64,000 nucleotides of DNA from Anaeromassilibacillus senegalensis. GTDB taxonomy: Bacteria > Bacillota > Clostridia > Oscillospirales > Acutalibacteraceae. This document shows positions 1 to 9,467 of this stretch, piece after piece. The position numbers and the translations under genes are program-made. Location of the stretch: assembly GCF_001261775.1 (NCBI RefSeq), contig NZ_LN868537.1, positions 186,001 to 250,000 on the forward strand. Direction: 5' to 3'. Each line of letters begins with the position of its first letter. The stretch's first letter is position 1. The notes beneath the pieces were generated by a model that saw only the letters and a program-made list of their open reading frames with translations, did no database searches and had not been told where the DNA came from.

Positions 1-2
1 TG

Positions 3-2360
3 TACACTCCGGAGATTGCAGACAAGAACGCCGCCTGGTGGAAGGACTTCCGCACGGGCATGGAAGAAGTCAATCCGGAGGTGTTCCTGGTCGGCGAGGT
101 TTGGGAGCAGAATACGGATCGCATGGTGCCGTTTGTGCAGGACGGCGCACTGGAGAGCACCTTTGATTTCAGCCTGGCGAGCGAGCTGCTGGAAACCGCA
201 AAAAATGAGACCAACGGCGGCTTTGTCTCCGAGCTCTGTGAAACCTTTGATAAATTTGGCTTTGCCTCCAACGGCAAATTCATCGACTGTACGTTCCTGA
301 CGAACCATGACCAGAACCGCACGATGAGCGTCATGGAAGGGAACAAGGACCACGCGAAAGTGGCGGCGTCTTTGTATCTGACGCTGCCGGGCAACCCCTT
401 TATCTATTACGGGGAAGAAGTCGGACTGGAAGGCATGAAGCCGGACCAGAATATCCGCGAACCCATGCCGTGGTATGAGAGCAACAAAGGCCCCGGCCTG
501 ACGGACTGGCTGGAAGGAAAGAATAAATACAGCCTGGGAGGTGAAACCTCCGTGGAGGCGCAGGAAGACGATCCGGCCTCCATCCTTTCCCACTACAAAG
601 AGCTGCTTCGTTGGCGGAAAGAAATTCCGGCGCTGGGCGACGGTGACGTGGCGGCGTACGACTTTGGCAATGAAAGCGTTGCATCCTATATTCGCATGAC
701 GAACAACAGCAGCGTTCTGGTGGCGACAAATCTGACGGATGAAGCCGTTACGGTAACGATGAAAGCGGACGATACCTACGGTTCGTTCAGTAAGCTTGTC
801 AAGCAATTGCAGGTGGATACCCGTTCAAAACTGGAGAACGGCAGCCTGACCATCGCACCGTATAGCACCGTAGTGCTTTCCGGCGATGTAAAGCCCTCCC
901 AGTACAGCGTGACCTATAGCAAAAATGTGGAGCTCACGGTCGATGGAGAAGCGCAGAGACTTGCCGACCTGATCGGCCGCTTTACCGCGGACGTAACGGA
1001 TGAAGAAGTGAAGCTGGCTTTTGCTCCGGCGGTTGAGGGCAGGGAGCTTGCCGCTGTTTCCGTCAACGGAACTGCTATGGAGGTGAAAGATCCGGACGTC
1101 TTTACGTATCCGGTGTCTCCGAATGAAGACCGGCACACGATGTTCGCCTTTACGGTTGTGAACAAACAGGTTTTGCGTGTGATGATTAAGGCCGCGGAAG
1201 AGGCGATGCGGAAGGTAGACGAAGAGACGATCCTGCCGGCGGTAAAGGAAGCGATGGAAAAAGCGCTTGTAAACGCGGCTGCAGTAGAAGAAAGCCTGAC
1301 GTCTACCCAGGAAGAGATCGACGAAGCATGGAGTACGCTCCTGAAGGCGCTGCACTGTATCGACTTTGTAAAGGGCGACAAGAGCCAGTTGAACTATCGG
1401 ATTGATGTTGCGGAGCAGATGGACCTGAACGACTATACAACTCTGTATGTAGAGGAATTCCGCATTGCCTTGATAGACGCTAAAAAAGTGGCGGCGGATG
1501 AAAACGCCATGGATGATGAGATTACCGAGGCGGCCGACAGGTTGGAACAGGCAATGCTGGCCCTGGTCCACCGTGCGGACATTTCCTATCTGGAATTTAT
1601 GATCTCCACGGCGAAGGGACTGGATCTGGACGCCTATCTGGACGACGGAAAAGCAGAGCTGGCGGAAGTGCTCGCGGCGGCGGAGCAGCTGGCGGACGAC
1701 CGGGACGCTGTTCAAAGCGATGTAAACGACGCTGTGGACGCTCTTGCGGAAGCACTGTTAAATTTGCGCAAGGCGGCAAATAAAGACGCGTTGAAAGGCA
1801 CCATCCGTACAGCGGAGTCAATCGACCTGAGCGGATACACGGCAAAGAGTGTTGCAAGGCTTCAGGAAGCGCTGGGGAATGCAAAAGCCGCGGAAGGCGA
1901 CAATACCCTTGGTGAAGAGGATCAGCCGTTTGTGGACGCTCGCACAGAGGAATTGCAGGAAGCGATCGACGGTTTGGAAAAGGAAAACAAGACGCACAAC
2001 AGTTCCGGCGGCGGCTCCGGCAAAAAATCCAGACCATCCGCGGATGCGGTTGCTGCGGTCACAGCGCCTGTGGCTCCTGAGATGAAAGCGCCGTCCGTTG
2101 TATCGGATACGACCTTACCGTTCGCAATCAAGCGCGGCAGTGCCTATTGCTTTAAAATGACGGTGAAGGATGGCGGCACCGCCGTCCTGAGCTTTACCGT
2201 TGGCAACGGCGCCGTATTAAAGACGCAGTTTGTTACCAGAATCGGAAACGATTTCTATTTCCGTGTATGGGCTGTTGGAGCGCCCGGACAGCAGACCGGT
2301 GTGTATACCACTCTGCCGGGCCAGGCGCCGCAGCTGCAATGCGTTGTAACAATCAGCTGA
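3..2360 (+). CDS. GH13 alpha-amylase family protein, surface-type, 5' end cut by window
   Basis: The reading frame is open from base 3, so the gene began before the window. The visible N-terminal part is the second half of a GH13 catalytic barrel: VFLVGEVWE carries the likely acid/base Glu and FLTNHDQNR is the conserved NHD motif with the transition-state-stabilising Asp. A beta-rich C-terminal domain follows to about residue 280 (counted from the Met at base 60). About 270 residues of helical, Ala/Glu/Asp-rich repeats (FIVAR-like, roughly 390-650) come next, then a Ser/Gly linker (SSGGGSG) and a last module of about 80 residues. This build suggests an extracellular starch- or maltodextrin-degrading enzyme. 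No LPXTG motif or C-terminal membrane anchor is seen. Substrate specificity cannot be read from the fragment. Confidence 0.88.
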   Translation, partial: YTPEIADKNAAWWKDFRTGMEEVNPEVFLVGEVWEQNTDRMVPFVQDGALESTFDFSLASELLETAKNETNGGFVSELCETFDKFGFASNGKFIDCTFLTNHDQNRTMSVMEGNKDHAKVAASLYLTLPGNPFIYYGEEVGLEGMKPDQNIREPMPWYESNKGPGLTDWLEGKNKYSLGGETSVEAQEDDPASILSHYKELLRWRKEIPALGDGDVAAYDFGNESVASYIRMTNNSSVLVATNLTDEAVTVTMKADDTYGSFSKLVKQLQVDTRSKLENGSLTIAPYSTVVLSGDVKPSQYSVTYSKNVELTVDGEAQRLADLIGRFTADVTDEEVKLAFAPAVEGRELAAVSVNGTAMEVKDPDVFTYPVSPNEDRHTMFAFTVVNKQVLRVMIKAAEEAMRKVDEETILPAVKEAMEKALVNAAAVEESLTSTQEEIDEAWSTLLKALHCIDFVKGDKSQLNYRIDVAEQMDLNDYTTLYVEEFRIALIDAKKVAADENAMDDEITEAADRLEQAMLALVHRADISYLEFMISTAKGLDLDAYLDDGKAELAEVLAAAEQLADDRDAVQSDVNDAVDALAEALLNLRKAANKDALKGTIRTAESIDLSGYTAKSVARLQEALGNAKAAEGDNTLGEEDQPFVDARTEELQEAIDGLEKENKTHNSSGGGSGKKSRPSADAVAAVTAPVAPEMKAPSVVSDTTLPFAIKRGSAYCFKMTVKDGGTAVLSFTVGNGAVLKTQFVTRIGNDFYFRVWAVGAPGQQTGVYTTLPGQAPQLQCVVTIS

Positions 2361-2437
2361 GACCTTAATTAAGAAACAGCATCTTTTTCCCATAACAAGT
2401 GTATTTCATATTCTCAATCAAACTCCTTATATCCCAA

Positions 2438-2476
2438 AACAGGGCCCGGAAGCATTTTCCGGGCCCTGTTTCTTTT
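2438..2476 (+). terminator. Rho-independent terminator of the GH13 gene
   Basis: A 14-bp perfect stem (2438-2451 with 2457-2470) has a 5-nt loop and is followed by a T-rich run. It lies 78 nt after the GH13 stop codon and separates that gene from the Crp/Fnr gene. Confidence 0.9.
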
Positions 2477-2539
2477 CCTGATTTAGTCTTTTTTATACGA
2501 TTGTGTTATACTAATAATTAAGAAGAGGAGGGGGATCCG

Positions 2540-3220
2540 ATGGACGCGTTGGATTTGCAGTTTTTATCACAGGCTTTTCCATTCTGGAAGAAGCTTTCCG
2601 AAACGGAGAGAAAATTTCTGGCGGCCAATACGCAAAAGGCGGTCTATGCAAAGGGGAAACAGGTGCATGGCGGCCAGGAAAAATGTACCGGTGTGCTGGC
2701 GGTCAAAGAGGGCCAGCTCCGCGCCTATCGAATGTCCGAAGAAGGCAAGGAAATCACGCTGTACCGCCTGTTAGACGGCGACGTATGTTTCCTGTCTGCC
2801 TCCTGCATTTTACGGAATATCTCCTTTACCGTATACGTGGAAGCAGAAACGGACGCCGTTTTATTTTTGACCAACGCAGCGGTTTTTGAACAAATGAGCA
2901 AAAAGAATCTGGCGGTGGAAACCTTTTTACAGGAGACGATCTCCTCCCGTTTTTCCGATGTCATGTGGGTGATGGAGCAGGTGGTCTTTATGAAATTTGA
3001 CCGCAGGCTCGCCATATTCCTGCTGGAGCAATCCGCGCTGGAGGCTTCCGATACCATTACGCTGACACATGAGCAGATCGCGCGGCATATGGGAAGTGCC
3101 AGGGAGGTGGTTACCCGCATGCTGAAGTATTTTCAAGGGGAAGGGTTGGTTTCCGTTTCCCGAAAAGGCATTACCCTATTAAACCGAAAAGAATTGACGG
3201 CGCGTTCTGCGGCGGATTAA
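2540..3220 (+). CDS. Crp/Fnr family transcriptional regulator
   Basis: The 226-aa protein has an N-terminal cyclic-nucleotide-binding-like effector domain (about 15-125) and a C-terminal winged helix with the Crp-type recognition region (LTHEQIARHMGSAREVVTR, near 175-193). AGGAGG sits 5-10 nt before the ATG. Three cysteines lie in the sensor domain (49, 83, 89), but they are not in the N-terminal arrangement of a classical FNR [4Fe-4S] site, so the signal is unknown. The gene converges on thioredoxin and their stop codons overlap. A -10 like TATACT lies at 2507-2512. A role in redox or anaerobic control is an inference from family and neighbour only. Confidence 0.9.
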   Translation: MDALDLQFLSQAFPFWKKLSETERKFLAANTQKAVYAKGKQVHGGQEKCTGVLAVKEGQLRAYRMSEEGKEITLYRLLDGDVCFLSASCILRNISFTVYVEAETDAVLFLTNAAVFEQMSKKNLAVETFLQETISSRFSDVMWVMEQVVFMKFDRRLAIFLLEQSALEASDTITLTHEQIARHMGSAREVVTRMLKYFQGEGLVSVSRKGITLLNRKELTARSAAD

Positions 3221-3531
3221 AGGGGAAGCATCTGCTTGATCTGGTGTTTGGCTTTCAAGCCGACGGATTGATCCACTACCTTACCGTCCTGCATGACGAT
3301 CAGTGTGGGAATACTGACAACGCCAAACAGGGAGGCCAGTTCCGGCTGTGCGTCTACATCGATTTTTGCCACTTTGGCGGAATCCTCAAGCTCTTCCGCC
3401 AGTTGATCGATCAGCGGGGCAAGCATCCGGCACGGGCCGCACCAGGGAGCCCAGAAGTCAAGCAGGACAGGTGTGGAAGCGTGCAGAACCTCTTGTGTAA
3501 AGTTTTCTTTTGTAATATGCATCACAGACAT
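3217..3531 (-). CDS. trxA: Thioredoxin
   Basis: The 104-aa protein has the usual single-domain thioredoxin length. The active site WCGPC has its cysteines at 31 and 34, and the cis-proline loop is VSIPTL. It reduces disulfides in cytoplasmic proteins with electrons from a thioredoxin reductase, which is not encoded in this window. GGAG lies 9 nt upstream of the ATG. The stop codon shares a TTAA palindrome with the stop of the convergent Crp/Fnr gene (4-nt overlap), leaving no room for a terminator between them. Confidence 0.95.
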   Translation of the reverse strand: MSVMHITKENFTQEVLHASTPVLLDFWAPWCGPCRMLAPLIDQLAEELEDSAKVAKIDVDAQPELASLFGVVSIPTLIVMQDGKVVDQSVGLKAKHQIKQMLPL

Positions 3532-3614
3532 GAGTATGATCTCCTTTATTGTTTGATTTGTTATCAGTATATGGAGAATTTGGAATTTGTTCTGTGATTA
3601 AATCACCGGAGATC

Positions 3615-3659
3615 AAAAACGCCGTGCGGAATGGAATATCCATTGCCGCACGGTGTTTT
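3615..3659 (-). terminator. Terminator of cbiL
   Basis: A 14-bp stem (3646-3659 pairing with 3616-3629, one G-T pair) is followed on the minus strand by a T run. It starts at the cbiL stop codon and separates cbiL from trxA. Confidence 0.85.
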
Positions 3660-4339
3660 CATTTTACAATCAGCAGGGTAAAATAGCCAGCCTGTTCGCC
3701 TGCGTCTTCTAAAGAAGTGAAGACCTGCTCGTCCTTCATGCCGCAGTTCTGTACCATCATGGTTCTGTCCCAAAGCCCTTTATCCCGCAGTACCTGTTTG
3801 ACCTGTGCGAATTGCTTTCCGCTTTTCATCAAAATTTTGGTGCCGGAGCATTCCAATTCCGATTCTGTGCATGGGTAAGAAGCCGGAAGAATGCGCAGGG
3901 GCTGGTCCGCTTCCGTCAGGCTGACACCGAGCACCGCCGCGGCGGCGCAGAAGGAGGGGACGCCGGGAACGACCTGAACAGAACCGCCGGCGTTTTGCAC
4001 GCGTTCCTGTAAGTACATGCAGGTAGAATAAATGGAGGGGTCCCCCAAGGTGAGCAGGGCGACGTCCTGCTTTCGTTCCAGAACCGCGAGGAGTTGTTCC
4101 GCAGCCCGGTCGTGGCTCTCCCGCAAAAGGACCGGATCCTTCGTCATCGGGAGATGCAGATCGAGGCAGTTTTTTTGAGAAAACTCCGGCACCGCCTGTA
4201 AAACGATTTGATATGCGACGCTTTCTGTTCCGCCGGGCGCGGCGGCAACCGGGCAGCTTTGAATCAGGCGCACTGCCTTCCTGGTTAACAGTTCCGGATC
4301 TCCGGGGCCAACACCGATACAATATAAAATTCCCGCCAT
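3659..4339 (-). CDS. cbiL: Precorrin-2 / cobalt-factor II C20-methyltransferase
   Basis: The 226-aa product belongs to the tetrapyrrole methylase (SAM-dependent) family. The N-terminal GVGPGDPELLT and the central LTLGDPSIYST motifs fit the CbiL/CobI branch, which adds the C20 methyl group in corrin-ring synthesis. The start at 4339 is chosen because GGGAGG lies 8-9 nt upstream; an in-frame ATG 9 nt earlier would sit against that site. No other cobalamin gene is present in the window, so it is either an orphan or separated from the rest of the pathway. The exact substrate (with or without cobalt) cannot be told from sequence; the early-cobalt pathway is likely in an anaerobe. Confidence 0.85.
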   Translation of the reverse strand: MAGILYCIGVGPGDPELLTRKAVRLIQSCPVAAAPGGTESVAYQIVLQAVPEFSQKNCLDLHLPMTKDPVLLRESHDRAAEQLLAVLERKQDVALLTLGDPSIYSTCMYLQERVQNAGGSVQVVPGVPSFCAAAAVLGVSLTEADQPLRILPASYPCTESELECSGTKILMKSGKQFAQVKQVLRDKGLWDRTMMVQNCGMKDEQVFTSLEDAGEQAGYFTLLIVK

Positions 4340-4405
4340 GAATTCCATCCTCCCTTTTATGTTGCAGGGTATCATGGTATCATGGCGGGAAACAAATTGC
4401 AAGGG

Positions 4406-5200
4406 TCAGTTGGCTTCGTCCAGCGCGACGCGCAGGGAAGAGATAAAAGCACCGACCGGCTCTATACATTCTCTGCCGTATTGTGCGACCAGTTTAACGA
4501 CGGCGCTGCCGACGATGACGCCATTACAGTAAGCGGCCATCTGTTTGGCTTGTTCCGGCCCGGAGATGCCGAACCCGACCGCGCAGGGAACCTTTGTGTG
4601 CTGCTTGATCGAACCGAAGAAGGCACTGAAATCCGTCTGGAAGCTGCTGCGTGTGCCGGTGACGCCAGTGGAGGAGACGCAGTACAAAAAGCCCGCTGCA
4701 TCTCCGGCGATCATGGCAATACGGTCGTGAGAGGTGGGAGCGACCAGACTGATGGAGTGAATGCCGTATTGGTCCGCTACACCTTGGATTTCACCCTTTT
4801 CCTCATATGGCATATCGGGAACGATCACGCCGTCCACACCGGATTCCGCGCACAGCTCGAAAAAGAGCTCCGTGCCGAATCCAAAGATGCTGTTCAGATA
4901 CAGCATCATCAGCAGGGGAACCTGCGTCTTCTCCCGCAACCGTTTGACCAGTGCGAAGACCTCCACCAGCTTTGTGCCGTTTTGCAGTGCACGCACACTG
5001 GCCTCCTGAATGACAGGTCCTTCCGCGATGGGATCGGAAAAGGGGATCCCCAATTCGATTAAATCCGCACCGGATGCCTCCAATTGTTCCACCAGCTTTT
5101 CCGTTGTATCGAGTCCCGCGTCTCCCGCTGTGATAAAGGGAATCAGTGCTTTGCGGCCCTGTTCCCGGAGCGTTGCAAATTTTGCATCAATCCTGTTCAT
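4406..5200 (-). CDS. trpA: Tryptophan synthase alpha subunit
   Basis: The 264-aa TIM barrel cleaves indole-3-glycerol phosphate to indole and glyceraldehyde 3-phosphate, and passes indole to TrpB. The catalytic Glu49 is in [11 protein letters not shown]. The second catalytic acid, Asp60 in E. coli, is Glu60 here (SDPIAEGP), so an acidic group is kept. The phosphate-binding GFGISG is present near the C-terminus. It is the last gene of the trp operon and overlaps the end of trpB by 14 nt. I see no strong terminator between trpA and cbiL, so read-through into cbiL is possible. Confidence 0.97.
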   Translation of the reverse strand: MNRIDAKFATLREQGRKALIPFITAGDAGLDTTEKLVEQLEASGADLIELGIPFSDPIAEGPVIQEASVRALQNGTKLVEVFALVKRLREKTQVPLLMMLYLNSIFGFGTELFFELCAESGVDGVIVPDMPYEEKGEIQGVADQYGIHSISLVAPTSHDRIAMIAGDAAGFLYCVSSTGVTGTRSSFQTDFSAFFGSIKQHTKVPCAVGFGISGPEQAKQMAAYCNGVIVGSAVVKLVAQYGRECIEPVGAFISSLRVALDEAN

Positions 5201-6380
5201 TGAGAAGTACCCCCCTGTATCTTGCTACCTGATAAACATCCTTATCGCCGCGGCCGGAAAGGCAGATGATCATCGTTTGATCTTTGCGCATGGTTGGCGC
5301 GATCTTCCGGGCCAGCGCGACCGCGTGGGCGGACTCGATGGCGGGGATGATGCCTTCCATCCGGGAAAGGTATTCAAAGGCACAGACAGCCTCTTCGTCC
5401 GTTACCGCGTAATATTCGCCGCGGCCTGTTTGAGCGAGCCGCGCGTGCTCCGGCCCGATGCCGGGATAGTCCAGCCCGGCGGAAAGGGAGTAGACCGGTG
5501 CGATCTGTCCTTCTTCATCCTGCAAAAAGATGGACTTCATGCCGTGGAAAATACCGGCGCGGCCTTTTGTGAGGGTTGCGGCGGTACGTGCTGTTTCTGC
5601 CCCTTCTCCAGCGGCCTCCGCACCCAGCAGGCGGACGGAAGCATCCGGAATGAAATCGTAGAACATACCCATGGCGTTGGAACCACCGCCCACACAGGCA
5701 CAAACGGCGTCTGGCAGTTTGCCCTCGCGTTCCATCAACTGGCGTTTGGCCTCCTCACCGATGATTTTCTGGAAGTCACGAACCATCTGCGGGTAGGGGT
5801 GCGGCCCCATAACGGAACCGATTAAGTAATACGTATTTTCAATATTTGTTGCCCAGTCGCGCATGGCTTCGTTGATCGCATCCTTTAAAGTCGCCGTGCC
5901 GCTGTGCACGGGGGTCACCTTGGCGCCCAGAAGCTGCATGCGGTATACGTTCAGGGACTGGCGCTCCACGTCCTCCGCGCCCATATAGACTTCGCATTCC
6001 ATGCCAAAGAGCGCGGCGGCCGTCGCCGTTGCCACGCCGTGCTGGCCCGCACCGGTCTCGGCAATAATGCGCTGTTTGCCCATGCGCTTTGCCAGCAGGA
6101 TCTGTCCCAGCACGTTGTTGATCTTGTGGGAACCGGTGTGGTTTAAATCCTCCCGCTTAATATAGATTTTTGCGCCGCCCAGATCATTGGTCATCTTTTC
6201 AGCAAAATATAGCATGGACGGACGTCCCGCGTAATCCCTGTAATAGGCGGCCAACTCCGCTTGAAATACCGGATCGTCCTTATATCTGGCGTAAGCTGCT
6301 TCAAGCTCATGAACGGCGTTCATGACGGTTTCCGGCACATACTGCCCGCCGTATTCGCCGTATCTCCCTGTTGTGTTCAT
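5187..6380 (-). CDS. trpB: Tryptophan synthase beta subunit
   Basis: The 397-aa PLP enzyme condenses indole with serine to make tryptophan. The PLP lysine is in HTGSHKINN (near 87), the phosphate-binding loop is [10 protein letters not shown], and GAEAAGEG fits the TrpB1 (TrpA-partnering) class. The length is typical. The ATG overlaps the trpF stop in an ATGA arrangement (6377-6380), which suggests translational coupling. Confidence 0.98.
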   Translation of the reverse strand: MNTTGRYGEYGGQYVPETVMNAVHELEAAYARYKDDPVFQAELAAYYRDYAGRPSMLYFAEKMTNDLGGAKIYIKREDLNHTGSHKINNVLGQILLAKRMGKQRIIAETGAGQHGVATATAAALFGMECEVYMGAEDVERQSLNVYRMQLLGAKVTPVHSGTATLKDAINEAMRDWATNIENTYYLIGSVMGPHPYPQMVRDFQKIIGEEAKRQLMEREGKLPDAVCACVGGGSNAMGMFYDFIPDASVRLLGAEAAGEGAETARTAATLTKGRAGIFHGMKSIFLQDEEGQIAPVYSLSAGLDYPGIGPEHARLAQTGRGEYYAVTDEEAVCAFEYLSRMEGIIPAIESAHAVALARKIAPTMRKDQTMIICLSGRGDKDVYQVARYRGVLLNEQD

Positions 6381-7021
6381 TGGTTCAGTCCCTTTCTGTA
6401 TTGGTAATCGATCTGCCGAACTTGCTCGACGACCGCTTTGATTTTTTCTTTATCCTTATAACCATTGGTTTCAATGCCGCCGGAGAGGTCCACGCCTTCG
6501 GGGTGGACCGTCTCGATCGCTTCTGTTAAGTTATCGATTGTCAATCCGCCTGCAAGAAAAAATGGCGTTTGAGGGCGTGTGGTTTGGATCATTGTCCAGT
6601 TTGCCGTTTTTCCCGTGCCGCCGTAGGCGGCGGGGGAAAAGCTGTCCAGCAGGAGCCGGTCAGCGGAAAGGTTATCCGCGCTTTGAAGGCTTTCCGCGTC
6701 CGTGACCCGGACCGCTTTCCAGACCGGCAGGTCTGTATGCTGCCGCAGGTCTGTAATATAAGCTTCATCCTCGTCTCCGTGCAATTGGAGCACGTCCAGC
6801 CGGACGGTTCGCGCGATGTGCAGCAGGTTTTCCAGCGGCTCGTTCACGAATACTCCAACGGTTTGAATGCCGCGCCGCAATTCCCGCGCAAGCGCGGCGG
6901 CCTGCTCTGCTGTGACCTGCCGTTTGCTTTTGGCAAATACAAACCCGATGTAGTCCGGAGGGAACGCATTGACATAGGAGATGTCCTCCGGGCGGCGGAT
7001 GCCGCAAAGTTTGAGCTTCAT
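6377..7021 (-). CDS. trpF: Phosphoribosylanthranilate isomerase
   Basis: The 214-aa TIM-barrel protein catalyses the Amadori rearrangement of N-(5-phosphoribosyl)anthranilate. The N-terminal [13 protein letters not shown] carries the general-base Cys, and [16 protein letters not shown] and GVDLSGGIE are the usual acid and phosphate-binding segments. It overlaps trpC by 4 nt (ATGA) and trpB by 4 nt. Confidence 0.96.
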   Translation of the reverse strand: MKLKLCGIRRPEDISYVNAFPPDYIGFVFAKSKRQVTAEQAAALARELRRGIQTVGVFVNEPLENLLHIARTVRLDVLQLHGDEDEAYITDLRQHTDLPVWKAVRVTDAESLQSADNLSADRLLLDSFSPAAYGGTGKTANWTMIQTTRPQTPFFLAGGLTIDNLTEAIETVHPEGVDLSGGIETNGYKDKEKIKAVVEQVRQIDYQYRKGLNQ

Positions 7022-7797
7022 ACGTCCGCCCTCAACTCTGTAAGAGAAGCGGCGATGTCACCGCTCCGCATGAGCGTTTCTCCAATCAGTACGGCGTTTG
7101 CGCCATACCGCCGGACTGCTTTCATATCGGCGTTGCTCCGAATGCCGCTTTCAGAAACGAGCGTCAGTTCCTCCGGTACCATCTGCGCCAGGCACTGCGT
7201 GACGGCAAGGTCGACGGTAAAGGTTTTTAAATTGCGATTGTTGATCCCGATGAGGTCGCTTTGCGCGGTCAAGGCTGAAGTAAGCTCCTCTTCGTTGTGG
7301 ACCTCCGTCAGGCAGTGTAATCCCAAACCATGGGCAATGCCGGCGAATTCCCGAAGCGTTTTTGTATCGAGCAGAGCGGCGATCAGCAGGATAGCATCCG
7401 CGCCCATTGCGCGCGCTTCATAAATTTGGTAGGGGTCAATGATAAAATCCTTGCGCAGAATGGGCAGGTTTACTTCCGTGCGAATGGCGCGCAGGTAATC
7501 GCTGCTGCCCTGGAAGTAGTGTTCCTCCGTCAAAACGGACAGAGCGTTTGCGCCGTTTGCCTCATAGGCTTTGGCGATTTCCACCGGATGGAAGTCTGCG
7601 CAGATCAACCCTTTGGATGGAGAAGCCTTTTTTACTTCTGCAATGACGGAGAGCCGCTCACCACGCAGAGCGGCAGGGAAATCACGGATGGGTTCCGTGC
7701 GTCCCAACGCCTGTGCTTTTATGTGTTCCAACGAAAGTGCCGCCTTTTCCCGCTCGAGCTGTAACCGGCGGTTTGCTACAATTTCATCTAAAATCAT
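7018..7797 (-). CDS. trpC: Indole-3-glycerol phosphate synthase
   Basis: The 259-aa TIM barrel closes the indole ring in tryptophan synthesis. EVKKASPSKG contains the catalytic lysine, ILRKDFIID carries the second conserved lysine, and LIGINNRNLKTF and LVSESGI are further family motifs. The start at 7797 has GAGGAA upstream and overlaps the trpGD stop by 4 nt (ATGA). The frame continues upstream but has no supported start there and would run inside trpGD. Confidence 0.97.
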   Translation of the reverse strand: MILDEIVANRRLQLEREKAALSLEHIKAQALGRTEPIRDFPAALRGERLSVIAEVKKASPSKGLICADFHPVEIAKAYEANGANALSVLTEEHYFQGSSDYLRAIRTEVNLPILRKDFIIDPYQIYEARAMGADAILLIAALLDTKTLREFAGIAHGLGLHCLTEVHNEEELTSALTAQSDLIGINNRNLKTFTVDLAVTQCLAQMVPEELTLVSESGIRSNADMKAVRRYGANAVLIGETLMRSGDIAASLTELRADV

Positions 7798-9446
7798 ATG
7801 TGTTCCTCTGCTTGCATGTTGTTGGTGAATTCTTTGAGGGCGTTTAACTTGGCGAGCGCCGCGCCGGAATCGATGGACTGCGCGGCCAATGTAATGCCTT
7901 GTTCGATGCTCTCCGCGACCTGTGCGGTATACAGCGCGCATCCGGCGTTGAGCAGCACAATGTCGCGGTGCGGGCCGGGCTCGCCGCTCAGGATGGAACG
8001 GGTGATGTCCGCGTTCTGCTGCGCGGTGCCGCCCACAACGGCGGATTTGTCCGCCAATGCAAAGCCGTAATCGCGTGGGTCCAATGCGTATTTGATCAGC
8101 TTGCCATCTTTGATTTCACAGACCTGTGTGGTGTCGGAAATCGTGATCTCGTCCAGCCCGTCGCTGCCGTGGACTACCATGGCGCCCTTGATGCCAAGGT
8201 TCATCAGCACCTTGGCCATGGGCTCCATCAGCTCTTCATCATAGACGCCGAGCAGAATGTATTCCGCCAATGCAGGATTGGAGAGCGGGCCCAAAATATT
8301 GAAGACGGAACGCACACCGATTTCACGGCGGGGCGCGGCGGCAAACCGCATGGAACCATGGAACGATTGCGCGAACAGGAAGGAGAGGCCACAGGTTTGC
8401 AGGCTGGTTGCCGCTTGCTGCGGGCTCATGGCGATCTTCACACCGAGGGCTTCCAGTACATCCGCCGCGCCGCTTTTGCTGGATACACTGCGGTTTCCGT
8501 GCTTGGCGACGTGCGCGCCGGCGCCGGCTGCCACAAAGGCGGAGGTGGTGGAGATATTAAACGTACTGGCCATGTCTCCGCCTGTGCCGACAATGTCGAT
8601 GGAAGCGGAGCAGCCCGGCATCGCTTCGGCCTTTTGGCGCATCACGCGCGCAAAGCCGGTAATCTCCGGAATGGTTTCCCCCTTCATGCGCAGAGCGGTA
8701 ACAAAGGAGGCGATTTGTGCGTCGGTTGCGCCGCCGGACATGATGCAGTCCATTGCTTCGATGGCTTCTTCCTCGGTCAGGTCAATGCCCTCAATGGCCT
8801 TAAAGATATAGGGCTTGAGGAGATTGCGCTGCGCCGGAGGAATCGAAGCCGCTGTGCGTCCGGTGATGGGCAGTCCCGCGATGCGGTCGCAGAAGTTTTC
8901 CAAAATTTTGGAACCGCATTCGGTCAGAATGGATTCCGGATGGAACTGTACGCCATACGTGGGATGTTCCCGGTGTGCCACCGCCATAACCTGGCCCTCT
9001 GCATCCTCCGCAATCACCTCCAGGCAGTCCGGCAGGCTTTCGCGTTCCGCGGTCAGGGAGTGGTAGCGGCCCACAACGGCCTTTTCCGGCAGGCCGGAAA
9101 ACAGCGGGTTTTTCACAGCGAGCGTAATCTCGCTGTCCTTTCCGTGCATCAATGTCTTGGCGTGAACGATTTTTCCGCCAAACGATTGTGCGATGGCCTG
9201 GTGGCCCAGGCATACACCCAGGATCGGAATTTTGCCGCTGAAGGCCTGAATGACCGGGACGGAAATCCCCGCCTTGTCCGGATATCCGGGTCCGGGAGAG
9301 ATCACGATGGCCTGCGGCGCGAGCGATTCAATTTCCTCCAGTGTGATTTCATCGTTGCGGCGGACCAGAATATCCTGATAGAATCTGCCAATATATTGAT
9401 ATAGATTATAGGTGAAAGAATCGTAGTTATCGATCAGTAAAATCAT
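7794..9446 (-). CDS. trpGD: Fused anthranilate synthase glutaminase / anthranilate phosphoribosyltransferase
   Basis: The 550-aa bifunctional protein joins two pathway enzymes. Residues 1 to about 190 are a class I glutamine amidotransferase with nucleophile Cys79 (GVCLGHQ) and the His/Glu pair in VQFHPES; it supplies ammonia to TrpE. Residues from about 205 to the end are anthranilate phosphoribosyltransferase, with the PRPP-binding VGTGGD and the KHGNRSVSSKSGAAD segment. The same fusion occurs in enterobacterial TrpD. It lies 21 nt after trpE and its stop overlaps the trpC start. Confidence 0.97.
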   Translation of the reverse strand: MILLIDNYDSFTYNLYQYIGRFYQDILVRRNDEITLEEIESLAPQAIVISPGPGYPDKAGISVPVIQAFSGKIPILGVCLGHQAIAQSFGGKIVHAKTLMHGKDSEITLAVKNPLFSGLPEKAVVGRYHSLTAERESLPDCLEVIAEDAEGQVMAVAHREHPTYGVQFHPESILTECGSKILENFCDRIAGLPITGRTAASIPPAQRNLLKPYIFKAIEGIDLTEEEAIEAMDCIMSGGATDAQIASFVTALRMKGETIPEITGFARVMRQKAEAMPGCSASIDIVGTGGDMASTFNISTTSAFVAAGAGAHVAKHGNRSVSSKSGAADVLEALGVKIAMSPQQAATSLQTCGLSFLFAQSFHGSMRFAAAPRREIGVRSVFNILGPLSNPALAEYILLGVYDEELMEPMAKVLMNLGIKGAMVVHGSDGLDEITISDTTQVCEIKDGKLIKYALDPRDYGFALADKSAVVGGTAQQNADITRSILSGEPGPHRDIVLLNAGCALYTAQVAESIEQGITLAAQSIDSGAALAKLNALKEFTNNMQAEEHI

Positions 9447-9467
9447 GGTGCTGTCCCTGCCCTTCCG

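Noticed and set aside
7899-9404. 501-codon open frame on the plus strand antisense to trpGD
   Set aside because: The opposite strand encodes a fully conserved trpGD. The plus-strand frame has no ribosome-binding site and its composition is that of a GC-biased shadow.
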